Assembly (NCBI RefSeq): GCF_016756535.1
Contig: NZ_AP023247.1
Span: 1,364,001 to 1,428,000, forward strand
Length of the DNA stretch: 64,000 bases
Direction of reading: 5' to 3'
Origin: Mesorhizobium sp. 131-2-1
GTDB taxonomy: Bacteria; Pseudomonadota; Alphaproteobacteria; Rhizobiales; Rhizobiaceae
Positions 31,425-40,908 of the stretch are shown in pieces. The notes under the pieces were generated by a model. That model was not told the DNA's origin. It made no database searches and saw nothing but the letters and a program-made list of their open reading frames with translations. The position numbers and the translations under genes were made by a program. Positions within the stretch are counted from its first letter, which is position 1, and each line of letters starts with the position of its first letter.

Positions 31425-32219
31425 CTAAGCCGCCGCCTTCGCCTGCCGATCGAAGAACAGCGCCTGGCTGATCAGCGCCTTGACCATGTCCGGGTTGAAC
31501 GGCTTGGTCACCAGGAAGGCCGGTTCCGGCCGCTCACCGGTCAGCAGGCGTTCGGGAAAGGCGGTGATGAAGATCACCGGCACCGGCGTGGAGGACAGGA
31601 TCTCGTTCACGGCCTCAATGCCCGAGCTGCCGTCGGCAAGCTGGATGTCGGCGAGCACCATCTTCGGCCTGGTCTTGCCGAAAATCGCCACCGCCTCGGC
31701 ATGGGTGCGCGCGGTGCCGACGACGCGATGACCAAGGCTCTCGACCATTTCCTCGATGTCCATGGCGATCAGCGGCTCATCCTCGATGATCAGCACGTCG
31801 GTCGCCACCTGGCGGGAGATCTCGTTGCTCGCCTGGGCAAGCAGGTCGGAGAATTCCTGCTCGTCGGCATCCAGGATCTCGGCCGCCTCGTCTTCGCTGA
31901 AGCCTTCGACGGCGACGAGCAGGAAGGCCTGCCGTGGACGCGGGGCGATCGCGTTGAGATTGGCGGCGGCCCGTTGTTCCCATGCCGACTGGGCGTGCTC
32001 CTGCGGAACCCGGATGGCTATCGACGTGAAGAGCCTGGCGAAGACCTTGTAGAGCGCGATGCGGTCGTTCGACGCCTGGGGAAAGATGTCGACATCGGAG
32101 ATGATGGCCTCAAGCATCGCGGCGACCAGTGCGTCGCCGCTCTCCTGCGATCCGGAGACGGCGCGTGAGAAGCGGCGCAGGAACGGCAGATGCGGCGCGA
32201 TGGTGGCGGAAAGGCTCAT
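31425..32219 (-). CDS. phyR: General stress response regulator PhyR
   Basis: A 264-residue anti-anti-sigma factor. Residues 1-130 mimic an ECF sigma factor ([29 protein letters not shown] ... [23 protein letters not shown]) but cannot bind DNA; residues 140-255 are a receiver with acceptor D191 ([11 protein letters not shown]). When phosphorylated, PhyR captures NepR and frees EcfG. The family-typical [13 protein letters not shown] is present. ATG 32219 begins [17 protein letters not shown]. It is divergent from nepR-ecfG and has its own EcfG promoter 74 bases upstream, giving positive feedback. Confidence 0.96.
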   Translation of the reverse strand: MSLSATIAPHLPFLRRFSRAVSGSQESGDALVAAMLEAIISDVDIFPQASNDRIALYKVFARLFTSIAIRVPQEHAQSAWEQRAAANLNAIAPRPRQAFLLVAVEGFSEDEAAEILDADEQEFSDLLAQASNEISRQVATDVLIIEDEPLIAMDIEEMVESLGHRVVGTARTHAEAVAIFGKTRPKMVLADIQLADGSSGIEAVNEILSSTPVPVIFITAFPERLLTGERPEPAFLVTKPFNPDMVKALISQALFFDRQAKAAA

Positions 32220-32292
32220 GATGGACGTCTCCCTCAGATGACGCAGTTGCATAGGTTGCCGGTCAAGCCCATGGCAAGCCCCGAAAAAATGA

Positions 32293-32317
32293 AACGCCGG
32301 CTTTCCGAAAAAGTTCC
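32293..32317 (-). promoter_or_regulatory. EcfG-type promoter of phyR
   Basis: Minus strand: GGAAC (32317-32313), 16 bases, CGTT (32296-32293). Its -35 box is only 8 bases from the -35 box of the divergent nepR promoter, a back-to-back arrangement. Confidence 0.88.
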
Positions 32318-32325
32318 TATTGTGT

Positions 32326-32350
32326 GGAACTAATATAAGGGGACGACGTT
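32326..32350 (+). promoter_or_regulatory. EcfG-type promoter of nepR-ecfG
   Basis: GGAAC (32326-32330), 16 bases, CGTT (32347-32350), 85 bases before the nepR start. It supports autoregulation of the sigma factor. Confidence 0.88.
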
Positions 32351-32434
32351 TGAGGTCGGGACGGGCAACCAGACGAGGGTGCCGCTTTGCGTTGCGTGTT
32401 AGGGGCGGCCAGGGTGCTGGAAATAAAGGGCGAA

Positions 32435-32638
32435 ATGAAGGACATGACGAAAGACACTTCGGCTGGCGCCGCAGGCAGGCGCCGGGCTGCTTCCGGTGAC
32501 CCGCTCGGGCCAAACTCGGAAATCGGCCGCAAACTCAAGCAATATTACGACGAGCTGGTCTCCGATCAGGTGCCGGACCGCTTCGCCCAGTTGCTCAGCC
32601 AACTGGAACAGGCAGACCCGGCGCGGAAAAAGGATTGA
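32435..32638 (+). CDS. nepR: Anti-sigma factor NepR
   Basis: A 67-residue protein in the expected size range for NepR. The conserved core GRKLKQYYDELVSDQVPDRFAQLLSQLEQA forms the two helices that grip EcfG or, under stress, phosphorylated PhyR. The flanks are low-complexity and charged. ATG 32435 (AAAGG upstream) is preferred over upstream non-ATG starts. The stop at 32638 is 3 bases before ecfG, so synthesis of the two partners is coupled. Confidence 0.93.
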   Translation: MKDMTKDTSAGAAGRRRAASGDPLGPNSEIGRKLKQYYDELVSDQVPDRFAQLLSQLEQADPARKKD

Positions 32639-32641
32639 GGC

Positions 32642-33193
32642 ATGGCGGCCGTCTCGCAGAGCTTCAAGACCGACCTGCTCGGCTCGATCCCGAGCCTGCG
32701 CGCCTTTGCCGTGTCGCTGACGCAAAACGCCGACAAGGCCGACGATTTGGTGCAGGAAACGCTCGTCAAGGCCTGGGACAAGCATGAAAGCTTCCAGCCG
32801 GGCACCAATCTCAAGGCCTGGCTGTTCACCATCCTGCGCAACGAGTTCTATTCGCAGATGCGCAAGCGCGGCCGCGAGGTGCAGGACAGCGACGGCATCA
32901 TGACGGCGAGGCTCGCCGTCCATCCGGCCCAGCACGGCCAGCTCGATCTGAAGGATTTTCGCGGCGCGCTCGAACAGTTGCCGGAGGATCAGCGCGAAGC
33001 CATCATCCTGATCGGCGCGTCGGGCTTTTCCTACGAGGAAGCGGCGGAAATCTGCGGCTGCGCCGTAGGAACGATCAAAAGCCGCGTCAGCCGCGCGCGC
33101 GCGAGGCTGCAGGAGATCCTGAAGATATCCGGCGAAGACGAGTACGGCCCGGATGCGATCTCGGCGCAAGTGACAGGGTCGAACGCCGCCTGA
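32642..33193 (+). CDS. ecfG: General stress sigma factor EcfG
   Basis: A 183-residue ECF sigma factor. Region 2 is RAFAVSLTQNADKADDLVQETLVKAWDKHESFQPGTNLKAWLFTILRNEFYSQMRKR. Region 4 is LEQLPEDQREAIILIGASGFSYEEAAEICGCAVGTIKSRVSRARARLQEIL. Size, sequence type and pairing with nepR and phyR identify it as the master sigma factor of the alphaproteobacterial general stress response. It should recognise the GGAAC-N16-CGTT sites found throughout 29-38 kb. Confidence 0.95.
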   Translation: MAAVSQSFKTDLLGSIPSLRAFAVSLTQNADKADDLVQETLVKAWDKHESFQPGTNLKAWLFTILRNEFYSQMRKRGREVQDSDGIMTARLAVHPAQHGQLDLKDFRGALEQLPEDQREAIILIGASGFSYEEAAEICGCAVGTIKSRVSRARARLQEILKISGEDEYGPDAISAQVTGSNAA

Positions 33194-33224
33194 ATATCCG
33201 GACCTCGAAGCCGGGTTTCAGCGA

Positions 33225-33602
33225 TCACGCAAGCGGCCCGCGACCGCAGGCGGCCGCCACCGCCTCGACGAGATCCTCCCCGGAAAAGGGTTTGCTGACC
33301 AGCCGGATCTCCGGAAAGGATGTCTTCAATTCGTCCAGGTCGGAATAGCCGGAGGCGAAGATGAAGGGCAGGCCGGATGCACGCAGCCGCGACGCAAAGT
33401 CGAGGGTGGAGGCGCCGCTCAGCATCAGGTCGACGATGGCCGCGTCGAATTGGGCGGCCAGATGCTCCGGCTCGATCTCCGTAAGGTCGCCGGCAACGAC
33501 CACGTCGCCGGCGCCGTAGTCGCGACACAGCTGTTCGACATCCGCGGCGATGAGGAATTCGTCCTCAAGGACGAGAATCCGCAATCCGTCAAGCAATGGC
33601 AC
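33225..33602 (-). CDS. Single-domain response regulator, FATGUY-like
   Basis: A 125-residue stand-alone receiver with no output domain. Acidic pocket EDE at about 13-15, acceptor D58 (AAIVDLML), and K at VSKPFSGEDL are present. The segment LPFIFASGYSD resembles the FAT-GUY motif of single-domain regulators such as MrrA and SdrG that pass phosphate within the PhyR pathway. GTG 33602 follows an AAGGAG site. It converges on ecfG with a 31-bp gap. Its part in the stress circuit is inference from motif and place. Confidence 0.87.
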   Translation of the reverse strand: MPLLDGLRILVLEDEFLIAADVEQLCRDYGAGDVVVAGDLTEIEPEHLAAQFDAAIVDLMLSGASTLDFASRLRASGLPFIFASGYSDLDELKTSFPEIRLVSKPFSGEDLVEAVAAACGRGPLA

Positions 33603-33779
33603 CGAGCAAAATCTCCTTGGGCATGTCTCCCAGAAGAGGCAGTCATGAGCGCTATCGGGCGGCCTGTCATTTAAAAAGTTATGTCGGAGCGCCGACGAAT
33701 TTTTGATAGTACAGGAGCGAACGGTTCGGATCGGGGCGCTGCCGCGCCGAACTGTTCCGCCAATTCGATTTCCTAGCCC

Positions 33780-33804
33780 GGAACCTTGCCGTGTGCCGGG
33801 CGTT
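33780..33804 (+). promoter_or_regulatory. EcfG-type promoter of the DUF883/holin-like operon
   Basis: GGAAC (33780-33784), 16 bases, CGTT (33801-33804), 30 bases before the start codon at 33834. Confidence 0.85.
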
Positions 33805-33833
33805 GAAAGTAAGCAAACGCAAGGAGTTAAGCC

Positions 33834-34160
33834 ATGGCGACCGCCGCAGGAAAAACCGCGAACGACGGCCGGACGAGTTCAGACCTCGAAGCCGACATCA
33901 GACAACTGAAAGCCGACATCGACAAGCTGACCAGGCAGTTGGCCAAGACCGGCGAGCACGGTTATGGAACCGCGCGGCGCGCTGCCACCGAGGGAGTCGA
34001 ACAATTGCGCGCCCAGGGCGAAGCTGCCTTCGACAACTTGCGCGGCAATGCCAGGGACATCGAGGCGCAGATCACGGCCAGTGTGCGCGAAAAGCCGGTG
34101 ACCTCGCTGGCGATCGCGGCGGGCGTCGGCTTTCTGATCGCGCTTCTGGCGCGGCGCTAG
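33834..34160 (+). CDS. DUF883 (ElaB/YqjD-like) membrane-anchored protein
   Basis: A 108-residue protein. A charged helical N-terminal part (DLEADIRQLKADIDKLTRQLAKTGEHGYGTARRAATEGVEQLRAQGEAAFDNLRGNARDIEAQITASV) ends with the DUF883 signature REKPVTSLAIAAGVGFLIALLARR, one C-terminal membrane helix with an Arg end. E. coli relatives ElaB and YqjD are stress-induced inner-membrane proteins, and YqjD binds ribosomes. ATG 33834 has an AAGGAG site. It lies 30 bases from an exact EcfG promoter. Confidence 0.88.
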   Translation: MATAAGKTANDGRTSSDLEADIRQLKADIDKLTRQLAKTGEHGYGTARRAATEGVEQLRAQGEAAFDNLRGNARDIEAQITASVREKPVTSLAIAAGVGFLIALLARR

Positions 34161-34170
34161 TTCCGCACAG

Positions 34171-34641
34171 ATGGGAGTGCTGGCATCGCTGATTTCGGCT
34201 CTCGCCTCCGGTGAGGCGATTGCCGCGCTGGGCCGCGCGCGAACGGCGGCGATCGTCTATGTCATAGCCGCGCTTGCCGCGCTCACCGGCCTCGGCTTCC
34301 TCATCGGAGCGGCCTATATCTGGGCCGTCGGGCGCTATGGCCCGATGGCAACGTCACTTGGCTTCGGCGTCGGCTTCCTCGTGATCGCCGGACTTATCCT
34401 CGTTGTCTACCAGTTGTCGGCGGGCCTGCGCGCGCGGCGTCGGGCGCGCCGGCGCAGCGCCGATATGAAGGCGCTCGGCATCACCGCCGCGCTCGCCGCG
34501 CTGCCGGTGCTGCTCAAGGGAAAGGGTGGGCTCGGCGCCGTTCTCGGTCCGGTGCTGGCGCTCGCCGCCTATGCGATCTATCGAGAGAATGTGAAGCCGG
34601 ATAACGACACAGATCCGGACGACGGACAGGCTGGTCGCTGA
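34171..34641 (+). CDS. Holin-superfamily-like (DUF1469/YqjE-type) membrane protein
   Basis: A 156-residue protein with two close N-terminal membrane helices (about 27-50 and 58-85) typical of the YqjE or holin-X group. A basic stretch (RARRRARRRS) and two more hydrophobic segments follow, and the tail is acidic. YqjE-type genes usually follow DUF883 genes, as here (10-bp gap), so they form one stress-induced operon. The function is unknown; membrane protection is a guess. Confidence 0.75.
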   Translation: MGVLASLISALASGEAIAALGRARTAAIVYVIAALAALTGLGFLIGAAYIWAVGRYGPMATSLGFGVGFLVIAGLILVVYQLSAGLRARRRARRRSADMKALGITAALAALPVLLKGKGGLGAVLGPVLALAAYAIYRENVKPDNDTDPDDGQAGR

Positions 34642-34643
34642 AG

Positions 34644-36170
34644 CTACTTGGGCAGGTCCTCCAGCGGCATCGATATTTCGGCGAAGACGCCGTCCGGGCG
34701 GAATTCGTGCTTCACCGCGCTGGAGATGACCTTGGCCAGACTGCGACGGATCAGGATCGAGCCGAAGCCGTGACGATCCGGCGGCTCCACCTGCGGGCCG
34801 CCGGTTTCGCGCCAGGTCAATACAAGGCGGCGAGCGCCCTTCCTGCCTTGCGTCTTCCAGCCGAGCTCGACCCTGCCGGACGCCACCGAGAGCGATCCGT
34901 ACTGCAGGGCATTGCTAGCCAGCTCATGCAGGATAAGACCAAGCCCCACCGCCTGGTCGGGGGTAAGCAGCAGGTCGTCGCCGGTGATCGTCATACGCGG
35001 CTGCTCGGCGCTGTCGAACGGCTTGGCTTCGATCTGCACCAGTTCGTGGATGCCGATGCCGCGCCATTCTCGATCGGACAGGAGATTGTGGGCGGCGCCC
35101 AGCGCCTGCAGCCTGGCGCCGAAGGCTTCCAGGAACTCGCTCGGCTGGCGGGCGTGGCGAACGGTCTGCGTCGCCAGTGCCTGCACCGTCGCCAGCGTGT
35201 TCTTGACGCGGTGGTTCAGTTCGCGCAGCAACAGGCGCTGGCGCTCGTCGCCGAGCTTGCGCTCTGTGATGTCGTAGTTGACGCCGAAGATCAGTGTCGG
35301 CTTGCCATCGCCGTCGCGTTCGATGACCCGGCCGCGCGTGGCGATCCAGCGCGGCGGGTGGATGCCCTTCACCCGGTATTCACCGAAATAGTCATCGCTG
35401 CCGGTCAGCGCATCGCGAAAACGCGTCTCGGTCTGATAGACGTCGCGCGGATCGATGGCCGCCAGGATGTCGCGCGCCTTGAGCCGGTTCGAGCGCGGCA
35501 GGTTGAAAAGCTCGGACAGCAGGACGTCGCATTCGATGATGTCGGTGCGGATGTCCCATGCCCAACTGGCCAGCGAGGCAGCGTCGAGCGCGATGGCGCG
35601 GCGCTTTTCCTCCTGCGCCAGCGCCTCTTTTGCGATAGCGCCGCTACGGGTGGCGTCCTTTAGCGCAAACATGCTGGCGGCGAGCTCGGCCAGTGCTTTC
35701 AGTTGGCCGAGCTGATCGGCGGACGGAAAGGCGTGCGGCTTGCGGTCGAGCACGCAGAGCGTGCCGATACGGGCACCCGCCACGACCATCGGCACGCCGG
35801 CATAGAAGTGGACTTGATGCTTGCCGGTGACTGCGGGACTCGTGGCGAAGCGCGGGTCGAGGGTCGCGTCGGTCACCACCATCGGCTCGTCGCCAGCGGC
35901 GATGGCATGTGCACTGAAGGGCATTCCCATGTTGGTTTCGGTTTCGTCCAGGCCCAGGCTGGATTTGAACCATTGGCGCTCGGCATCGACCAGGGCGATC
36001 AGCGCGATCGGCGCCTGAAGCACAGCGGCGGCAAGAGCGGTGATGCGGTCGAAATCAGGATCGGGCGCCGTGTCAAGCAGACCATGAAGCACGGCAAGGC
36101 GGTGCTCAGCCTTCACCGCGCCAAGGACATCGGCCGGCAGTGCCGGCGCTTTGCGAACCCTGCTATCCAC
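34644..36170 (-). CDS. GAF-PAS HWE sensor histidine kinase
   Basis: A 508-residue soluble kinase. A GAF domain (about 25-175, ALIALVDAERQWFKSSLGL ... GARIGTLCVLDRKPHAF) and a PAS domain (about 200-300, with YDITERK at its end) precede the HWE core. RELNHRVKNTLATVQALATQT gives acceptor H320, with LILHELASNALQYGSL and LVLTWRETGG (W-x-E) after it. GTG 36170 (VDSRVRK) is chosen after a GGGGG run. The longer frame to 36413 would overlap the divergent small gene. A third HWE kinase near phyR. Confidence 0.88.
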   Translation of the reverse strand: MDSRVRKAPALPADVLGAVKAEHRLAVLHGLLDTAPDPDFDRITALAAAVLQAPIALIALVDAERQWFKSSLGLDETETNMGMPFSAHAIAAGDEPMVVTDATLDPRFATSPAVTGKHQVHFYAGVPMVVAGARIGTLCVLDRKPHAFPSADQLGQLKALAELAASMFALKDATRSGAIAKEALAQEEKRRAIALDAASLASWAWDIRTDIIECDVLLSELFNLPRSNRLKARDILAAIDPRDVYQTETRFRDALTGSDDYFGEYRVKGIHPPRWIATRGRVIERDGDGKPTLIFGVNYDITERKLGDERQRLLLRELNHRVKNTLATVQALATQTVRHARQPSEFLEAFGARLQALGAAHNLLSDREWRGIGIHELVQIEAKPFDSAEQPRMTITGDDLLLTPDQAVGLGLILHELASNALQYGSLSVASGRVELGWKTQGRKGARRLVLTWRETGGPQVEPPDRHGFGSILIRRSLAKVISSAVKHEFRPDGVFAEISMPLEDLPK

Positions 36171-36236
36171 CAAGCCCCCAAGTGCCCCGCTCCGCAGCCC
36201 GCCCCCACGCGGCCGCTTGCCATTGCCCCTGGCTTC

Positions 36237-36261
36237 GGAACCTTCGCGGCAAGGAACCGTT
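36237..36261 (+). promoter_or_regulatory. EcfG-type promoter of the 55-residue membrane protein gene
   Basis: GGAAC (36237-36241), 16 bases, CGTT (36258-36261), 58 bases before ATG 36319. Confidence 0.78.
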
Positions 36262-36318
36262 ACCCGAGCATACTGTGCCAGACGCGCCGGCCGGTGCCAA
36301 ATGATACGGAGGCGGATC

Positions 36319-36486
36319 ATGTCCAAGATCATTCCCGCGGAGAACGCCCGCCAGGGGCGCGGGGGGAGCAATGTGCTCAAGATCCTTGTCGCGGCGCTGC
36401 TTCTGGCATTCATCGCTTCGGGGGTTGCGGAGATTTATGGCGAAGTGATCAAGGCTCCGATCACCGAGCAGAGGCCGAAAAGCTAG
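36319..36486 (+). CDS. Small single-pass membrane protein under EcfG control
   Basis: A 55-residue protein: a polar N-terminus (MSKIIPAENARQGRGGSN), one membrane helix (VLKILVAALLLAFIASGVAEIYG) and a short C-terminal tail. No family is recognised. The ATG at 36319 has an ACGGAGGCGG site. An exact EcfG promoter 58 bases upstream and neighbours of the same type place it in the general stress regulon. It is divergent from the GAF-PAS HWE kinase. Confidence 0.68.
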   Translation: MSKIIPAENARQGRGGSNVLKILVAALLLAFIASGVAEIYGEVIKAPITEQRPKS

Positions 36487-36515
36487 AGGGCGCGTCCTTG
36501 TCGTTGTCCGGTGCA

Positions 36516-37436
36516 TCACGCCGCCTCTGCCCGTGCGACGCGAGACGGTACCAGCACCCTTAGAGACCCGGGGTGGATTTCAATCACTGTCTCGCGCTCG
36601 AGCTTGACCAGTTCGCCATCCATGACGGCGCGGTACTTGCTGCTTGCCGCGTGGATCTTCAGCCTGGCGCTCTCCGCCTGATGGATTTCGACATGCGCGC
36701 TGTCGCGCCATTTGCCGCGCGCCATGTCGAGGAAAACCCTGACCAGCTCGCCACGCCTGCGCGCCACCGAAATATAGATGCCGAGGACGCCGCCTGCCGG
36801 GTTGTCGGCATAGGGCAGGTGGCCTTCGCCGAACAGATTGTTGGTGATGCCGATGCCCGTGGCGCGCGTCACGATCTCGGCCTCGCCGATGGTGAGCGTC
36901 ACCTTCATGGCCGGAGGGTTCTTGATCGTCGCCCAGGCGGCGCGCGCCGAGGCGCGCATCTTGCCCAGGCGCGAGCCGAATTCCATGCTGTCGCGCAGCT
37001 GCACCATCCTGGCATGCAGACCGATCGAGAATTGATGCACGAAAGGCCGGCCATTGGCGCTCGCCATGTCGACAGCCATCACCTCGCCATCGGCAAGGGA
37101 CTTCAGCGCCGTGTCAAGCGTCTGCGGAACGCCAAGCCCGCGGGCGAAGAGGTTCATGGTGCCCGCCGGCAGGATGGCCAGCGCCGTCCTGCGGTTCATC
37201 AGCAGTCCGGCCGCGGCCGAAATGGTGCCGTCGCCGCCACCGGCCAGCACGACGTCGACGCCGCGCCGCCGGACCGCCTTTTGCAGGGCAGCCGCGATGT
37301 CTTCGCCGGCAACCACATCGACGTCGATAGCGTGGCCGGCGGCCTCGAGCGTTTGGCGCAGCCGGTCGGAAAAACTGGAAAGATCGGTGGTCCGCAACGT
37401 GCCGCCGTCCCGGTTCAGCACCGCTGCAAATCGCAT
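36516..37436 (-). CDS. Diacylglycerol kinase-family lipid kinase
   Basis: A 306-residue soluble enzyme with the DAGK catalytic fold. The nucleotide-binding signature VLAGGGDGTISAAAGLLMN and LAILPAGTMNLFARGLGVP are diagnostic, and the C-terminal part ends with MDGELVKLERETVIEI, as in YegS/DgkB-type kinases. It phosphorylates diacylglycerol or related lipids and may recycle lipids under membrane stress. Start 37436 begins MRFAAVLNRDGG, where N8 takes the usual phosphate-binding place. An exact EcfG promoter lies 53 bases upstream. Confidence 0.9.
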   Translation of the reverse strand: MRFAAVLNRDGGTLRTTDLSSFSDRLRQTLEAAGHAIDVDVVAGEDIAAALQKAVRRRGVDVVLAGGGDGTISAAAGLLMNRRTALAILPAGTMNLFARGLGVPQTLDTALKSLADGEVMAVDMASANGRPFVHQFSIGLHARMVQLRDSMEFGSRLGKMRASARAAWATIKNPPAMKVTLTIGEAEIVTRATGIGITNNLFGEGHLPYADNPAGGVLGIYISVARRRGELVRVFLDMARGKWRDSAHVEIHQAESARLKIHAASSKYRAVMDGELVKLERETVIEIHPGSLRVLVPSRVARAEAA

Positions 37437-37488
37437 GCCCCACTCCGTTCATCGCACTGAGCCACGACAGGGCTCAGCCGCAGGCTGA

Positions 37489-37513
37489 AACGGGATGACC
37501 GGAGAAAGGTTCC
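37489..37513 (-). promoter_or_regulatory. EcfG-type promoter of the diacylglycerol kinase gene
   Basis: Minus strand: GGAAC (37513-37509), 16 bases, CGTT (37492-37489), 53 bases before the start codon at 37436. Confidence 0.82.
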
Positions 37514-37584
37514 CCGGAACTATTAAATCGGTTAGCCGGCCAGCGATTTCATGGGCTTGCCGAGAGCGTGCACCCGCATTTTTC

Positions 37585-37609
37585 GGAACAACGCTGTGGT
37601 CACGACGTT
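37585..37609 (+). promoter_or_regulatory. EcfG-type promoter of the PRC-barrel gene
   Basis: GGAAC (37585-37589), 16 bases, CGTT (37606-37609), 79 bases before ATG 37688. Confidence 0.82.
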
Positions 37610-37687
37610 GTGAAGCTGTAGAGACGCCGCGGCCGATCTCCAGCGACGGCGCGGCGTGCGCAAAATCATGCACGAGGAGAGAGCACC

Positions 37688-39007
37688 ATGATCCGCACCC
37701 TTTTTGCGACCACCGCACTCGCCACGCTGATTGCAACCGGCGTCCATGCGCAGACGGCGACGACGCCGGCGCCAGCCACGCAGAACGAAGCGCCCGCCGC
37801 CCCGGTGATGCATGCCGAGGGCAGCCTCGCCACCAACATCATCGGCGAATCCGTCTACAACGGCACGGCCGACGATGCGCAGAGTATCGGCACGGTCAGC
37901 GATGTCGTCTTTGACGAGACCGGCAAGGCGAAATCCGCCGTCATCGGCGTCGGCGGCTTCCTTGGCATAGGCGCGAAGGATGTCGCCTTCGACTATGACA
38001 AGCTGCAATGGGTCGAAAAGAACGGCGACCGCTGGCTGGTCGCGGAGACAAGCAAGGAAGCGCTGACGGCGCTGCCGGATTTCGACAGAAAACCCTATGA
38101 CCCAGCCCCGGCTGCTGAGACCAATACAACAGCGCAGGCGCCGTCAACCACGACGGACAGCACTGGCGCGCAGAAGCCTGTCGACATGAACGCCGCGCCG
38201 GCTGAACCCGTGAAGAAGGCAGAGGGGAACCTTGCCACGAACCTTATCGGCGAATTCGTCTACAACGGCACTGCTGACGACGCTCAGAGCATCGGCGATG
38301 TGAACGACATCGTGCTCACTAAGGACGGCCAGGCCAAGTCGCTCGTGATCGGCGTCGGCGGGTTCCTCGGCATGGGCGAAAAGAATGTCGCCTATGATTT
38401 CGCCAAGGCGCAAAAGGCAGAAAAGAACGGCGACCGCTGGCTGGTCGTCCAGACCACCAAGGAAGAGCTGCAGGCGCAGCCTGATTTCAACCGCAAGGCC
38501 TACGATCCGGCGCCGGCAAACATGGCGTCGACCGAGGTCCCGAAGGCCGCCGCTCCGACCTCGACCGCTCCGGCGCCGATGGACAAGACAGCTGTGGCCC
38601 CCGCCGCGCCTGCCCCTGCGCCTGACGCCAAGGCAACCGATCCAACGCAGACCGCGGCAATCGACAAATCGGCGCTGACAGAGATGCCGGTCGGCGAGAT
38701 CCGAGGCGATGACCTGAAAGGGACGACCGTCTACGGAGCCAATGATGTCAAGGTCGGCGAGATCGGCGATGTCGTGCTGACGCCCGACAACAAGCCGGAC
38801 GCCGTGATCGTCGATGTCGGCGGCTTCCTCGGCATGGGCGAAAAGGAAGTCGCGGTCGGCATGGACAACCTCAAATTCATGACCGACAAGGACGGCAAGA
38901 AATATCTCTACACCACCTTCACCAAGGAACAGCTCGAAGCGCAGGCGGCCTATGACAAGGGCAGCTATGCCGAGAAGCGGGACCAGCAGAGGATGATTGT
39001 ACGGTGA
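37688..39007 (+). CDS. Exported protein with three PRC-barrel domains
   Basis: A 439-residue exported protein. After the signal peptide MIRTLFATTALATLIATGVHAQ come three PRC-barrel units (about 47-135, 181-272 and 338-420), each with a YNGTADDAQSIG or YGANDVKVGEIG entry and a VIGVGGFLGxG turn. Units 1 and 2 are nearly alike; unit 3 is more distant. Linkers rich in Ala, Pro and Thr join them. PRC-barrels are protein- or RNA-interaction modules; here periplasmic. An EcfG promoter lies 79 bases upstream. Its closing part meets the heptamer array. Confidence 0.88.
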   Translation: MIRTLFATTALATLIATGVHAQTATTPAPATQNEAPAAPVMHAEGSLATNIIGESVYNGTADDAQSIGTVSDVVFDETGKAKSAVIGVGGFLGIGAKDVAFDYDKLQWVEKNGDRWLVAETSKEALTALPDFDRKPYDPAPAAETNTTAQAPSTTTDSTGAQKPVDMNAAPAEPVKKAEGNLATNLIGEFVYNGTADDAQSIGDVNDIVLTKDGQAKSLVIGVGGFLGMGEKNVAYDFAKAQKAEKNGDRWLVVQTTKEELQAQPDFNRKAYDPAPANMASTEVPKAAAPTSTAPAPMDKTAVAPAAPAPAPDAKATDPTQTAAIDKSALTEMPVGEIRGDDLKGTTVYGANDVKVGEIGDVVLTPDNKPDAVIVDVGGFLGMGEKEVAVGMDNLKFMTDKDGKKYLYTTFTKEQLEAQAAYDKGSYAEKRDQQRMIVR

Positions 39008-39012
39008 GGGAA

Positions 39013-40688
<1,676 letters not shown>

Positions 40689-40768
40689 GCGCTTGTCTCC
40701 TCATCCGGCACGCCGCTCATGGAGCCGAATTCAGGCTGCCGCGCAAGGCCCTGCCCATCTGTTGATTG

Positions 40769-40795
40769 GTGAACAAATGATGCAGTATTGTTCAC
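40769..40795. promoter_or_regulatory. Divergent operator-like palindrome
   Basis: Arms GTGAACAA (40769-40776) and TTGTTCAC (40788-40795), perfect, with an 11-base spacer. It lies between the sulfatase gene and the divergent glyoxalase operon, so one regulator could act on both. No regulator gene is next to it. Confidence 0.6.
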
Positions 40796-40908
40796 TTTTA
40801 CAGCACAGTCCATTCTGTGTTTGCGTCCTTTGCCGCGACCGTGCCTATCCTCATATTGGCGTGGACAGCGGCGAGGGCCGCACCAGCCAAAACGGAAGGA
40901 GCAAGACA

